A stretch of 64,000 bases of DNA, taken from assembly GCF_027172205.1 (NCBI RefSeq), contig NC_070619.1, forward strand, positions 5,634,959-5,698,958, in the 5' to 3' direction. The number at the start of each line of letters is the position of its first letter. The stretch's first letter is position 1. Shown piece after piece: positions 1 through 11,068 of the stretch. The notes below the pieces were generated by a model, which ran no database searches, was not told the DNA's origin, and was given only the letters and a program-made list of their open reading frames with translations. The position numbers were made by a program, and so were the translations under genes. This stretch comes from Podarcis raffonei (lineage: Eukaryota > Chordata > Lepidosauria > Squamata > Lacertidae).

Positions 1-329
1 CCAGCCCCACATTTCCTCCCCACCTAACCCTAAGGTGGGGGGGGGAACCCCAACCCTATATTTCTGGAAACTCCCCCTCCCCCTCCCCTGCCTCCCTAAC
101 AAAGCCTTTTCCCCCGAGCAACCCCCCCTCCCCCAGCCTCAAACCCCACGCGTCTCAGAGCCCCCCATATCTGCCCCCCGCCCCCTTTTCAATAAATCTA
201 GGGCCCCCCCCAAACAAAAGCACCTCTTTGGCGATTTCCACTGCCAAACCCCCATTTAATGGCATCAAAAAGCAAAATATCCTCCTGCAAAAGAGTGCAG
301 CCTCCCCCCCAAGCCCCCCACACCCCATC

Positions 330-545
330 GCCCACCTTAGGAGGGCGAGAGCGCGCCCGGGAGGCGAGGAAGGCGCGTCCCCGAGAGAGGCAGCGAGAGA
401 CAAGGCGCCGCGTCCGCCCGCATTCCAACACTGGCCGCAGCGGCTCTCCCCATTGGCTAAAGCGCGGAGGTGACGTCACAGTCCCGGGCTCCGGCGCCTC
501 CCCCGCATCCCCGGGCAGGCGGTGACGTCATTCATTCAGCCAGCA
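330..545. promoter_or_regulatory. CpG-rich promoter-like patch with two CRE sites
   Basis: A GC- and CpG-rich stretch follows an unusually C-rich, A/G-poor segment (1-330). It has an inverted CCAAT box (about 451-457) and two perfect palindromic CREs, TGACGTCA, at 471-478 and 523-530. This looks like the promoter or first exon of a gene lying mostly to the left. In human, DAPK3 is the next gene beyond the 3' end of EEF2 on the same strand, so DAPK3 is a possible owner, but no coding sequence visible here confirms it. A BovB copy begins about 70 bp to the right. Confidence 0.45.
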
Positions 546-615
546 AGGCAGCCGGGCCGGCCTTTCAGGGGCGCAGCAGCAGCAAGCTCCTTGCAGATTT
601 GGCTTTTTTGCTGCA

Positions 616-1652
616 TGCAAGTTCTTAAAGAAATGGGAGTGCCTGATCACCTCATCTGTCTCCTGAGAAATCTCTATGTGGGACAAGAAGCTACAGTTAG
701 AACTGGATATGGAACAGCTGATTGGTTCAAAATTGGGAAAGGAGTACGGCAAGGCTGTATAATGTCTCCCTGCTTATTTAACTTATATGCAGAATTCATC
801 ATGCGAAAGGCTGGGCTGGATGAAACCCAAACTGGAATTAAGATTGCCGGAAGAAATATCAACAACCTCAGATATGCAGATGACACAATTTGATGGCAGA
901 AAGTGAGGAGGAATTAAAGAACCTTTTAATGAGGGTGAAAGAGGAGAGCGCAAAATATGGTCTGAAGCTCAACATCAAAAAAACGAAGATCATGGCCACT
1001 GGTCCCATCACCTCCTGGCAAATAGAAGGGGAAGAAATGGAGGCAGTGAGAGATTTCACTTTCTTGGGCTCCATGATCACTGCAGATGGTGACAGCAGCC
1101 ACGAAATTAAAAGACGCCTGCTTCTTGGGAGAAGGGCAATGACAGGCCTAGACAGCGTCTTAAAAAGCAGAGACATCACCTTGCCAACAAAGATCTGTAT
1201 AGTTCAAGCTATGGTTTTCCCAGTAGTGATGTATGGAAGTGAGAGCTGGACCATAAAGAAGGCTGATCGCCGAAGAATGGATGCTTTTGAATTCTGGTGC
1301 TGGAGGAGACTCTTGAGAGTCCCATGGACTGCAAGAAGATCCAACCTCTCCATTCGGAAGGAAATCAGCCCCGAGTGCTCACTGGAAGGACAGATCCTGA
1401 AGCTGAGGCTCCAAGACTTTGGCCACCTCAGGAGAAGAGAAGACTCCCTGGAAAAGACCCTGATGTTGGGAAAGATGGAGGGCACAAGGAGAAGGGGACG
1501 ACAGAGGACAAGATGGTGGGACAGTGTTCTCGAAGCTACCAGCATGAGTTTGACCAAACTGGGGGAGGCAGTGGAAGACAGGAGGGCCTGGCGTGCTCTG
1601 GTCCAGGGGGTCACGAAGAGGCGGACACAACTAAACGACTAAACGACTACTA
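616..1652 (+). mobile_element. BovB (RTE) LINE, 5'-truncated, RT and C-terminal part
   Basis: Translates to the BovB reverse transcriptase from KEMGVPDHL through the YADD catalytic box (about 873-885) to the C-terminal WCWRRLLRVPWTARRSN block and the end ...VTKRRTQLND. The frame is broken once, just after YADD (near 890), so it reads as two ORFs (522-893 and 890-1642). The 3' end GGACACAACTAAACGAC matches the other BovB copies in the window. Confidence 0.93.
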
Positions 1653-1855
1653 ACCTTAGGAGAGGGTTTTGTAGTGGCTAGGCTCGGTTTTAGTGGACGA
1701 ACAGCAATATGGTCAGGGAGGCCCTCTGGGCATGTGCAGAGTGCATATAAGAGGCCCACCAAGTAGCCACAATTAAAAAATAATTTGAGAGGAAAGGCAG
1801 GATGTGAATCTAATGGATAATGCAACGCCACACACCCCACTTTTTTGGGGGGGGG

Positions 1856-1996
1856 ATAAGCTGAATCGGTAGAACATGAGAGTCTTAATCTCAGAGTCGT
1901 GGGTTCCAGCCTCACAGTGGGCAAAAGATTCCTGCATTGCAGGGGGTTGGGCTGGATGACCCCACGGGGTCTCTTCCAACTCTATGATTCTGTCAC
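1856..1996 (+). mobile_element. tRNA-Lys-like SINE
   Basis: A tRNA-like head (GAATCGGTAGAACATGAGAG with a degenerate B box GGTTCCAGCC) is followed by a body reading GATTCCTGCATTGCAGGGGG and a tail TCTTCCAACTCTATGATTCT. The tail resembles the 3' end of CR1, suggesting mobilisation by CR1 machinery. Other copies lie at 25425, 37008, 38968 and 56843. Confidence 0.75.
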
Positions 1997-2160
1997 TCAT
2001 CTTTGTTCCGCTCTGTCGAAAATCCCATGTGGACTGATCGTTATCATCAGCATAATCATTGATTAAATTTACCAGTCGCTTGTGACCCAAAGGTATCCAA
2101 GCAACTTACAGCAATATATATATTGTATGCATACATAATTTCGAAGGGGCAGAGGAACCA

Positions 2161-2983
2161 GAGACCAAATTGCAAACATGCGCTGGATTATGGAGAAAGC
2201 TAGAGAGTTCCAGAAAGACATCTACTTCTGCTTCATTGACTATGCAAAAGCCTTTGACTGTGTCGACCACAGCAAACTATGGCAAGTTCTTAAGGAAATG
2301 GGAGTGCCTGATCACCTCATCTGTCTCCTGAGAAATCTATGTGGGACAAGAAGCTACAGTTAGAACTGGATATGGAACAACTGATTGGTTCAAAATTGGG
2401 AAAGGAGTACGACAAGGCTGTATAATGTCTCCCTGCTTATTTAACTTATATGCAGAATTCATCATGTGAAAGGCTGGGCTGGATGAAACTCAAACTGGAA
2501 TTAAGATTGCCGGAAGAAATATCAACAACCTCAGATATGCAGATGACACAACACTGATGGCAGAAAGTGAGGAGGAATTAAAGAACCTTTTAATGAGGGT
2601 GAAAGAGGAGAGTACAAAATATGGTCTGAAGCTCAACATAAAAAAACCGAAGACCATGGCCACTGGTCCCATCACCTCCTGGCAAATAGAAGGGGAAGAA
2701 ATGGAGGCAGTGAGAGATTTGACTTTCTTGGGCTCCATGATCACTGCAGATGGTGACAGCAGTCATGAAATTAAAAGACGCCTGCTCCTTGGGAGAAGGG
2801 CAATGACAGGCCTAGACAGCATCTTGAGAAGTCAAGACGTCACCTTGCCAACAAAGGTCCGTCTAGTTAAAGCTATGGTTTTCCCAGTAGTGATGTATGG
2901 AAGTGAGAGCTGGACCACAAAGAAGGCTGATGGCTGAAGAATTGATGCTTTTGAATTATGCTGCTGGAGGAGACTCTTGAGCA
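2161..2983 (+). mobile_element. BovB LINE fragment, truncated at both ends
   Basis: Reads RWIMEKAREFQKDIYFCFIDYAKAFDC, the palm start of BovB RT, then YADD and on to ESWTTKKADG. It has frame breaks near 2360, an in-frame TGA at about 2467 and a stop near 2937. The element is cut at about 2983, where a hAT-like repeat begins. Confidence 0.9.
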
Positions 2984-3106
2984 GGCGTAGGCAACCTAAG
3001 GCCCGGGGGCCAGATCCGGCCCAATCGCCTTCTAAATCCGGCCCACGGACAGTTCGGGAATCAGCATGTTTTTACATGTGTCCTTTTATTTAAAATCCAT
3101 ACCTGG
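2984..3106 (+). mobile_element. hAT-like non-autonomous element, partial
   Basis: Starts CAGGCGTAGGCAACCTAAGG and continues with GGCCAGATCCGGCCCAATCG. This is the same family as the complete copy at 31197-31434, which has 8-bp target duplications. Only the left part is present. Confidence 0.6.
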
Positions 3107-3242
3107 CCCCATACAGCCAGCACCGTTCACCCACTCGGTGGGGCCAGGTAGTAAAGATCCGGACCCCAGATTCCCCACCTGAATATATCTAACATGAGCC
3201 TCCCCAAACACAAACTTCAGGCTGAGTCTACCTTAAGAGCCA

Positions 3243-4092
3243 TTGAGGTTGAATCCTGACAAGACAGAAGTACTGTTTTTGGGGGACAGGAGGCGGGCAG
3301 GTGTGGAGGATTCCCTGGTCCTGAATGGGGTAACTGTGCCCCTGAAGGACCAGGTGCGCAGCCTGGGAGTCATTTTGGACTCACAGCTGTCCAAGGAGGC
3401 GCAGGTCAATTCTGTGTCCAGGGCAGCTGTCTATCAGCTCCATCTGATACGCAGGATGAGACCCTCCCTGCCCGCAGACTGTCTCACCAGAGTGGTGCGT
3501 GCTCTGGTTATCTCCTGCTTGGACTACTGCAATGCGCTCTACGTGGGGCTACCTTTGAAGGTGACTCGGAAACTACAACTAATCCAGAATGCGGCAGCTA
3601 GACTGGTGACTGGGAGCGGCCGCCAAGACCATATAACACCGGTCTTGAAAGACCTACATTGGCTCCCAGTACGTTTCCGAGCACAATTCAAAGTGTTGGT
3701 GCTGACCTTTAAAGCCCTAAACGGCCTCAGTCCAGTATACCTGAAGGAGTGTCTCCACCCCTATCGTTCTGCCCGGACGCTGAGGTCCAGCGCCGAGGGC
3801 CTTCTGGCGGTTCCCTCATTGCGAGAAGCAAAGCTACAGGGAACCAGGCAGAGGGCCTTCTCAGTAGTGGCGCCCGCCCTGTGGAACGCCCTTCCAGCAG
3901 ATGTCAAAGTGATAAACAACTACCTGACATTCAGAAGACATCTTAAGGCAGCCCTGTTCAGGGAAGTTTTTAACGTGTGATATTTTACTGTATTTTTGGT
4001 TTTTATGGAAGCCGCCCAGAGTGGCTGGGGAGGCCCAGCCAGATGGGCGGGGTATAAATAATAAATTATTATTATTATTATTATTATTATTA
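3243..4092 (+). mobile_element. L2-clade LINE, 3' part with (ATT)n tail
   Basis: An open frame of 245 codons (3243-3980) encodes the C-terminal third of an L2-type reverse transcriptase: RLNPDKTEVLFLG, then LDYCNALYVGLPLK, LQLIQNAAARLVTG, LHWLPVRFRAQFKVL and LWNALPADVK. The 3' end is the family-typical CCAGATGGGCGGGGTATAAA followed by (ATT)n. The element is absent from the paralogous segment at about 19608, so it inserted after that pair diverged. Confidence 0.92.
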
Positions 4093-4869
4093 AGCTGGCA
4101 GATATTAGCAGGGCAGGGCTTCCTCTTCAGAGAGGAACATGTGACCTCTGTGAAAAACAATGGAGTGCACCTCCAGGGGGTAAAGTCAAACCACTGTCAG
4201 CAGCACCCAAGTGACCACCCCAGGGCGTAAGCCTGGGCAGTGTATGTGGGGGTCCTGCGCTACCCAGATGACAAGACTTGCTGATGGGGTCCAAAGGAAG
4301 GCAGAGCAAGACACCTGGATGCAGGTGTTGCCAGTGTACAAGGCACCATCCAACCATTTTAGGGAATCCATTGAGGATTTGTGCATTTACTCCTTAACTC
4401 TTTCTTCTCCCCGAGGTATCTTGGCAAGGCAGGGGAGGTTTAGGATCAGTTTCCCTTATCCTTCCCAGGTTAGTAAGCCCCATATGGCCATAGTCAAATG
4501 TCATAGTCAAAGGACAAATGTCAATTTCCCATTTTTTCCAATCACAAATTCAGTTCCATGTTTGATTTTCAGGCTGGTGGTGGGGCGTTTGCTTATTTTA
4601 TAAAAATTCTAATGGAAATTTCTCCCAATACCCGCATTTTGGTATGCAATTTTGCTCATACACACGTTTTGCAAGCAATTTCCTGTAATACACAGCAATG
4701 CAGTTTTCTGCCATTAGTTTCAATGTCCACTTTAGACATTTCGGCATACGCTGGGCTGGATTTCCTAAATTCAGAGAAGTGTGACTTTCAAAGGATAGCC
4801 ATTGTTTTGGTTTGCCTATTGTTTCAGGAAACATGAAACAAGTCCACTTATTTATTCAGTGAAGTGTAA

Positions 4870-5214
4870 AAAGGTAAAGGGACCCCTGACCATTAGGTCC
4901 AGTCGTGACCGACTCTGGGGTTGCGGCGCTCATCTCGCTTTATTGGCTGAGGGAGCCGGTGTACAGCTTCCGGGTCATGTGGCCAGCAGGACTAAGCCGC
5001 TTCTGGCAAACCAGAGCAGCGCACGGAAACACCGTTTACCTTCCCGCCAGAGCGGTACCTATTTATCTACTTGCACTTAGTGCTTTCGAACTGCTAGGTT
5101 GGCAGGAGCAGGGACCGAGCAACGGGAGCTCACCCCGTTGCAGGGATTTGAACCGCCGACCTTCTGATCGGCAAGTCCTAGGCTCTGTGGTTTAACCCAC
5201 AGCGCCACCTGCGT
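4870..5214 (-). mobile_element. Sauria-type tRNA-derived SINE
   Basis: A complete SINE in reverse, from the AGGTAAAGGGACCCC tail end to the tRNA-like head with a B box reading (minus) GGTTCAAATCC. It is flanked by a clear 13-bp target duplication, TCAGTGAAGTGTA. The paralogous segment near 21835 keeps the empty site. Confidence 0.93.
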
Positions 5215-5244
5215 CAGTGAAGTGTATATACCTCTTAATTATCG

Positions 5245-5769
<525 letters not shown>

Positions 5770-5916
5770 TTATCCATTTCTGTACTGCTTCCATGTGGTT
5801 TTGATACCGGCTCTCTTGGGAACGCCTTGGTTTTAAGTAGGAGAGTCCGTCTGGAAGTCTGGAGCAAGGTGTTCTCCCCGCTCTGTGCAAATTCTCCCTT
5901 CTTCCTCTTACCTGTA

Positions 5917-8034
5917 TTATTTGCGGGGAGGGGGCTTCAGCAGCAGCCACAGCGGTGCAGCAGCCCTACCCTGCAAAAAAGAAGGAATCCCTGAATGTGT
6001 GAATGGTCTGTCACTGACCAAACGACCAGGGACGGGGCTTCAAGAAGCCGTTGCAGGAAGTCGAGTCCCAGGTGAGCAGAGGGCTCTTGGGTTCGAATCC
6101 TGTTTCTGGCGAGGGGCGTACCGATGGAGGGCAGGAGGGCGGGCTGCCCCAGGTGCTATCCTGAAGGGGGGTGACATTCCGACGCGCCTCCCAAACCCGC
6201 AAATCGCGAGCGGCAAAGCATAGAGCGGCAAAGCAATGAAACCCCCCTGTCCCCTTACCTGTGAGGCGAGAGGCCGTTGTTTCGGCTCCAGGCCCTCCCG
6301 GGATGCGGCGGCTCCCAGGCTGAACCTTCTCCTTGCTACAAAAGAAAGGGAGACATCAGCCGGCACCTGCCTCCCAGCCACGCGAGCCCCAGTCTGGGGC
6401 AGGAGGGTGGGGACCTGGGAAGGGGGCATTTCATCCTACCTGATCTTATTAACTGCCCCACCCTGAACTCCTCCGTGCGGGCGTCTGGGCTCCATCCTGA
6501 CCGGTGTGGCACAGAGGCAGCAGCCAAAGTCTCCCCTGGCTCCGGAATGACTCGGGTGGTGTTCTTAATGGGGGGAAACCTTGGCTGCTGCTTCTGCGCC
6601 ACGTACGGCCAGGAAGGAGCCATGCCCGCACGGGGAACGGAGGGAGGGTGAGGCAGACAAGGATCAGGAACCGCCGGGAACCGCCACGGTGCTCTGTCGA
6701 TCTTCGTCCCGGGAGCAGGCGCTGGAGCCTCGTTCTTGCGGTCCTCTCGCCTAAGAAAGAAACAAGCTCTGTTATTCTGCTTCCTTGGAAGAGTTCCAGA
6801 TAAATATATAGATGCTAATATTTCTTATTATCATCTACATACAGTGGTGCCTCGCAAGACGAACGCCTCGCAAAACGAAAAACTCGCAAGACGAAAGAGT
6901 TTTCCGTTTTTGAGTCGTTCCGCAAGACGAATTTCCCTATGGGCTTGCTTCGCAAGAAGAAAGCCCATAGGGAAATCTCCAGGGACCTCTTTTAAATGCT
7001 GGCGGTGGGGAGCAAAGCCTTTCGCCCCCCTCCAGCCTTCAGAAGAGGTCCAGGAAGGCCGGCGGGGGCCGAAAGGCTTTGCTCCCCACCGCCAGCATTT
7101 TAAAAGCGGTCCGGGATAGCAGGGAAGCGTGCTGCGCTTTCCCACTATCCCGGACCGCTTTTAAAATGCTGGCCATCGGGAGCAAAGACTTTCGCCCACC
7201 GCCGGCCTTCAGAAGAGGTCCCTCTTCTGAAGGCCGGCGGGGGGCAAAAGTCTTTGCTCCCCCCCCCCGCCTGCCTTCCCGGGACAGCGGAGACTTCTCC
7301 GCTGTCCCGGGCGATCTTAAAATGCTGGCAGGCGGCAGCGAAAGCTTCGCTGCCGCCCGCCAGCATTTTTAAATCTCCCCGGGACAGCGGAGAAGTCTCC
7401 GCTGTCCTGGGGGCTTTTAAAATGCTGGCGGTCGGGAGGAAAGCCCTCCTGTCCCCGGAGCTTGCGGGGTAGGAGGTGGGGAGAAGGGCTTTTCTTCCCA
7501 CCGCCAGCCTTCAGAACAGCCTTCTGAAGGCTGGTGGTGGGAAGAAAAGCCCTTGTCCCCCCCCCCCAGCCTTCAGAAGAGGTCGGGGGACAGACTGTCC
7601 CCGGACCTGGTCTGAAGGCGGTTTCCATAGGAACGCATTGATTGATTTTCAATGCATTCCTATGGGAAACCGTGCTTCGCAAGACGAAAAACTCGCAAGA
7701 AGAAAAAACTTGCGGAACGAATTAATTTCGTCTTGCCAGGCACCACTGTATTTAGACATATTTATGAGCCAATTTTGTGCCCCACCTGCGCCCCTGGTGG
7801 TGGCCCACCTCGCCACCCCCTCGCTAGGGCTCTGCCTGGGCCACAGAGAAACCCTCTCCATAAAACTATAGGGATCTCTAAATCAGGTTTCCTCCTCCAC
7901 CCCCATGATCCCTGGGAAACACTTCCCCTGCCACACAAGGTCACAACATACCTCCGGATTTTTCTGGGCTTTCCTGCACCGCTGGGCTGCTGCTGCTTCC
8001 CCAAACCACAGCCCTGCAAAGGGAGAAGGACACT

Positions 8035-8078
<44 letters not shown>

Positions 8079-8656
8079 TTATTATTTGTACCCCGCCCAT
8101 CTGGCTGGGTTTCCCCAGCCACTCTGGGCGGCTTCCAACAAAGATGAAAGATACACTAAAATGTCACATATTAAAAACTTCCCTGAACAGGGCTGCCTTA
8201 AAGATGTCTTCTGAATGTCAGGTAGATGTTTATCGCTTTGACATCTGATGGGAGGGCGTTCCACAGGGTGGGTGCCACCACCGAGAAGGCCCTCTGCCTG
8301 GTTCCCTGTAACTTGGCCTCTCGCAGTGAGGGAACTGCCAGAAGGCCCTCGGAGCTGTACTCTCTACGGGGGCAGAACAAGCACCCCTGCCAGGCTGCCC
8401 ATGCCCACGTCACCACAGGCTGCCAACCTGCTCCTGCCTGGGCGCCTGACCCCTTGCTTGGAAGGAGGGGGGCGAGGGGCTGGTGCGAGATGGGACTGCA
8501 ACCCCCCAACCCAGCCCTGTTTCACTCAGGTCAGCGCCATGACCTCCCTGCACATGTGGGGAATGGATTCCCCATGGAATTAACCTACCACAATCTCCAG
8601 AGGTTGTGCCCCTCCAGCCTCCTTCATGTTCGGTCGTCTCAGGAGCCTTTTATGTC
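5917..8656 (-). CDS. Unrecognised multi-exon gene, possible 3' part
   Basis: Five minus-strand blocks bounded by AG/GT sites join in one consistent phase: 8589-8656, 7952-8013, 6440-6751, 6259-6335 and 5917-5970 (TAA at 5917-5919). The 6440-6751 exon is open for all 312 nt. The product is about 190 residues from the first available codon (an internal Met falls at residue 10, NMKEAGG). It is basic and proline-rich, with KQQQPSGAGKPRKIRRRE, then DRAPWRFPAVPDPCLPHP, then PFPPIKN-like and RRRFSLGAAAS stretches. I see no known domain. The stop lies only 5 nt before a further good donor (GTAAGA), which is odd for a real terminal exon and could mean a decayed gene. A mariner-type MITE fills the 6752-7951 intron. 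Upstream exons, if any, are not identified. The function is unknown. Confidence 0.42.
6842..7748. mobile_element. Mariner-like MITE with GC-rich palindromic core
   Basis: Terminal inverted repeats CAGTGGTGCCTCGCAAGACG and its reverse complement, with TA duplicated on both sides (6840-6841, 7749-7750). The 640-bp core is a series of mirrored modules, such as GGGACAGCGGAGACTTCTCC and AAAATGCTGGCGG, repeated in alternating orientation. A 228-bp relative lacking most of the core lies at 36048-36275. Confidence 0.85.
8037..8363 (-). mobile_element. L2 LINE 3' end with (AAT)n
   Basis: Reverse-strand copy of the L2 3' region: a microsatellite tail at 8036-8078, then CCCGCCCATCTGGCTGGGTT, then codons for [19 protein letters not shown]. 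It lies inside the intron just upstream of the 7952-8013 candidate exon. Confidence 0.9.
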
Positions 8657-8705
8657 CTAGGAGACAGAAAGGAAAATAAAAAACAGAGGAAGAGGTTACA
8701 GGTGG

Positions 8706-10622
8706 GAAGACTTATAACACCTTCTAGAAGTGACACCAAAGAAGGATGTTCTTCTCATTATAGGGGATTGGAATGCTAAAGTAGGGAGTCAAGAGATAAA
8801 AGGAACAACTGGCAAGTTTGGCCTTGGAGATCAAAACGAAGCAGGGCAAAGGCTAATAGAGTTCTGCCGAGAGAACAAGCTGGTCATCACAAACACTCTT
8901 TTCCAACAACACAAGAGACGACTCTACACATGGACATCACCAGGTGGGCAGCATCGAAATCAGATTGATTATATTCTCTGCAGCCAAAGATGGAGAAGCT
9001 CTATGCAGTCAGCAAAAACAAGACCTGGAGCTGACTGTGGCTCAGATCATCAGCTTCTTATAGCAAAATTCAAGCTTAAACTGAAGAAAGTAGGAAAAAC
9101 CACTGGGCCGGTAAGATACAATCTAAGTCAAATCCCTTATGAATACACAGTGGAAGTGAGGAACAGGTTTAAGGATTTAGATTTGGTGGACAGAGTGCCT
9201 GAAGAACTATGGATGGAGGCTTGTAACATTATACAGGAGGCAGCAACAAAAACCATCCCAATGAAAAGGAAATGCAAGAAAGCAAAGTGGCTGTCCAACG
9301 AGGCCTTACAAATAGCGGGGGAGAGAAGGCAAGCAAAATGCGAGGGAGATAGTGAAAGATACAGGAAATTGAATGCAGATTTCCAAAGAATAGTAAGGAG
9401 AGACAAGAGGGCCTTCTTAAACAAGCAATACAAAGAAATAGAGGAAAACAATAGAATGGAAAAAGCCAGAGATCTGTTCAAGAAAATTGGAGATATGAAA
9501 GGAACATTTCGTTCAAAGATTACCAAGGACAAAAGTGGTAAGGACCAAACAGAAGCAGAAGACATCAAGAAGAGGTGGCAAGAATACACAGAGGAATTAT
9601 ACCAGAAAGATATGGATGTCTCGTACACCCCAGGTAGTGTGGCTGCTGACCTTGAGCCAGACATCCTGGAGAGTGAAGTCAAATGGGCCTTAGAAAGCAC
9701 TGCTAATAACAAGGCCAGTGGAAGTGATGATATTCCAGCTGAACTATTTAAATTTTTTAAAGATGATGCTGTTAAGTTGCTACGCTCAATATGCCAGCAA
9801 GTTTGGAAAACTCAGCAGTGGCCAGAGGATTGGAGAAGATCAGTCTACATCCCAGTCCCAAAGAAGGGGAGTGCCAAAGAATGCTCCAACTACCACACAA
9901 TTGCACTCATTTCACACGCTAGCAAGGTTATGCTTAAAATTCTACAAGGAAGGCTCAAGCAGTATGTGGACCGAGAACGAAAACCATCCCAATCAAAAGG
10001 AAATGCAAGAAGGGGGAGAAATGGAGGCAGTGAGGTATTTTACTTTCTTGGGCTCCATGATCACTGCAGATGGTGACAGCAGCCACAAAATTAAGAGACG
10101 CCTGCTTCTTGGGAGAAAAGCAATGACAAACCTGGACAGCATCTTCAAAAGCAGAGACGTCACCATGCCAACAAAGGTCAGTATAGTTAAAGCCATGGTT
10201 TTCCCAGTAGTGATGTATGGAAGTGAGAGCTGGACCATAAAGAAGGCTGATCGTTGAAGAATGGATGCTTTTGAATTCTGGTGCTGGAGGAGACTCTTGA
10301 GAGTCCCATGGACTGCAAGAAGATCAAACCTCTCCATTCGGAAGGAAATCAGCCCTGAGTGCTCACTGGAAGGACAGATCCTGAAGCTGAGGCTCCAATA
10401 CTTTGGCCACCTCATGAGAAGAAAAGACTCCCTGGAAAAGACCCTGATGTTGGGAAAGATGGAGGGCACAAGGAGAAGGGGACGACAGAGGATGAGATGG
10501 TTGGACACTGTTCTTGAAGCTATGAACATGAGTTTGACCAAACTGCGGGAGGCAGTGGAAGACAAGAGGGCCTGGCGTGCTCTGGTCCAGGGGGTCACAA
10601 AGAGGCGGACACGACTAAACAA
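8706..10622 (+). mobile_element. BovB LINE with endonuclease part, internally deleted
   Basis: The 448-codon frame 8730-10076 starts within the APE-type endonuclease (GDWNAKVGSQE, TSPGGQHRNQIDYIL, GSDHQLL) and runs through the linker to the start of the RT (VYIPVPKKGSAKECSNY). At about 10000 it jumps, with loss of most of the RT catalytic core, to the C-terminal GEEMEAVRYFTFLGSMI block. The rest reads to ...VTKRRTRLNN. The same deletion junction recurs at 13303 because this region is duplicated. Confidence 0.93.
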
Positions 10623-11068
10623 CAACAAGTTGCTTTGGGAGATGATAATCAGGCATAGGCCAGTTCTGTGAAGGTTGGAGGGGTGTGTGAGGCACCTGGG
10701 CTTTAGCAGCACAGTGGTGGCTCGGGTTAAGAACTTAATTCGTTCTGGAGGTCCGTTCTTAACCTGAAACTGTTCTTAACCTGAGGTACCACTTTTGCTA
10801 ACGGGGCCTCCCACTGCTGCACGATTTCTGTCCTCATCCTGAAGCAAAGTTCTTAACCTGAGGTACAGTTTCTGTACAAGCCAAGCCCTGGCTCCATGGC
10901 TCACCTGAACCAAGAGAATCATCTTGCTTCCAAGTTTGTAGAGACCCGCTTCTTGCTGCATTAAACGGCCACATTCTCGAAGCAATGGCGGCTGTGTCCA
11001 GCTCAGCTTCAGCCCCCCCCCTCATGCCGCCTTCTAGAACCCACCGCTCTCAACCGACTCTCACCTGC
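9802..11068 (+). repeat. 1.27-kb direct repeat, left copy
   Basis: Nearly identical (about 98 percent by eye) to 13090-14355. It contains the BovB 3' part, a truncated mariner-type MITE and 200 bp of other sequence. The two copies flank an L1 fragment with no other sequence between. Confidence 0.93.
10709..10880 (+). mobile_element. Mariner-like MITE, truncated
   Basis: Starts CAGTGGTGGCTCGGGTTAAG, the same family as the complete 240-bp copies at 56279, 59639 and 63302. The right terminus is missing. A duplicate of this copy is at 13997-14168. Confidence 0.75.

Larger units (their letters stand above)
3107..5242. repeat. Paralogous segment, copy 1 (partner 19462-21860)
   Basis: After removing later insertions (L2 at 3246-4092, SINE at 4870-5214), the remaining sequence aligns collinearly with 19462-21860 at roughly 90 percent by eye, for example 4262-4490 with 20875-21100 and 4560-4860 with 21540-21830. 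It is either an old segmental duplication or two copies of an unclassified dispersed repeat. Without a search I cannot decide. Confidence 0.75.

Noticed and set aside
7079-7682. Overlapping ORFs rich in repeated motifs, possibly a repeat protein
   Set aside because: They come from the mirrored modules of a MITE and are open on both strands because of composition.
6842-7748. CRISPR-like array, from repeated modules
   Set aside because: Modules alternate in orientation, spacing is irregular, there are transposon ends, and the genome is vertebrate.
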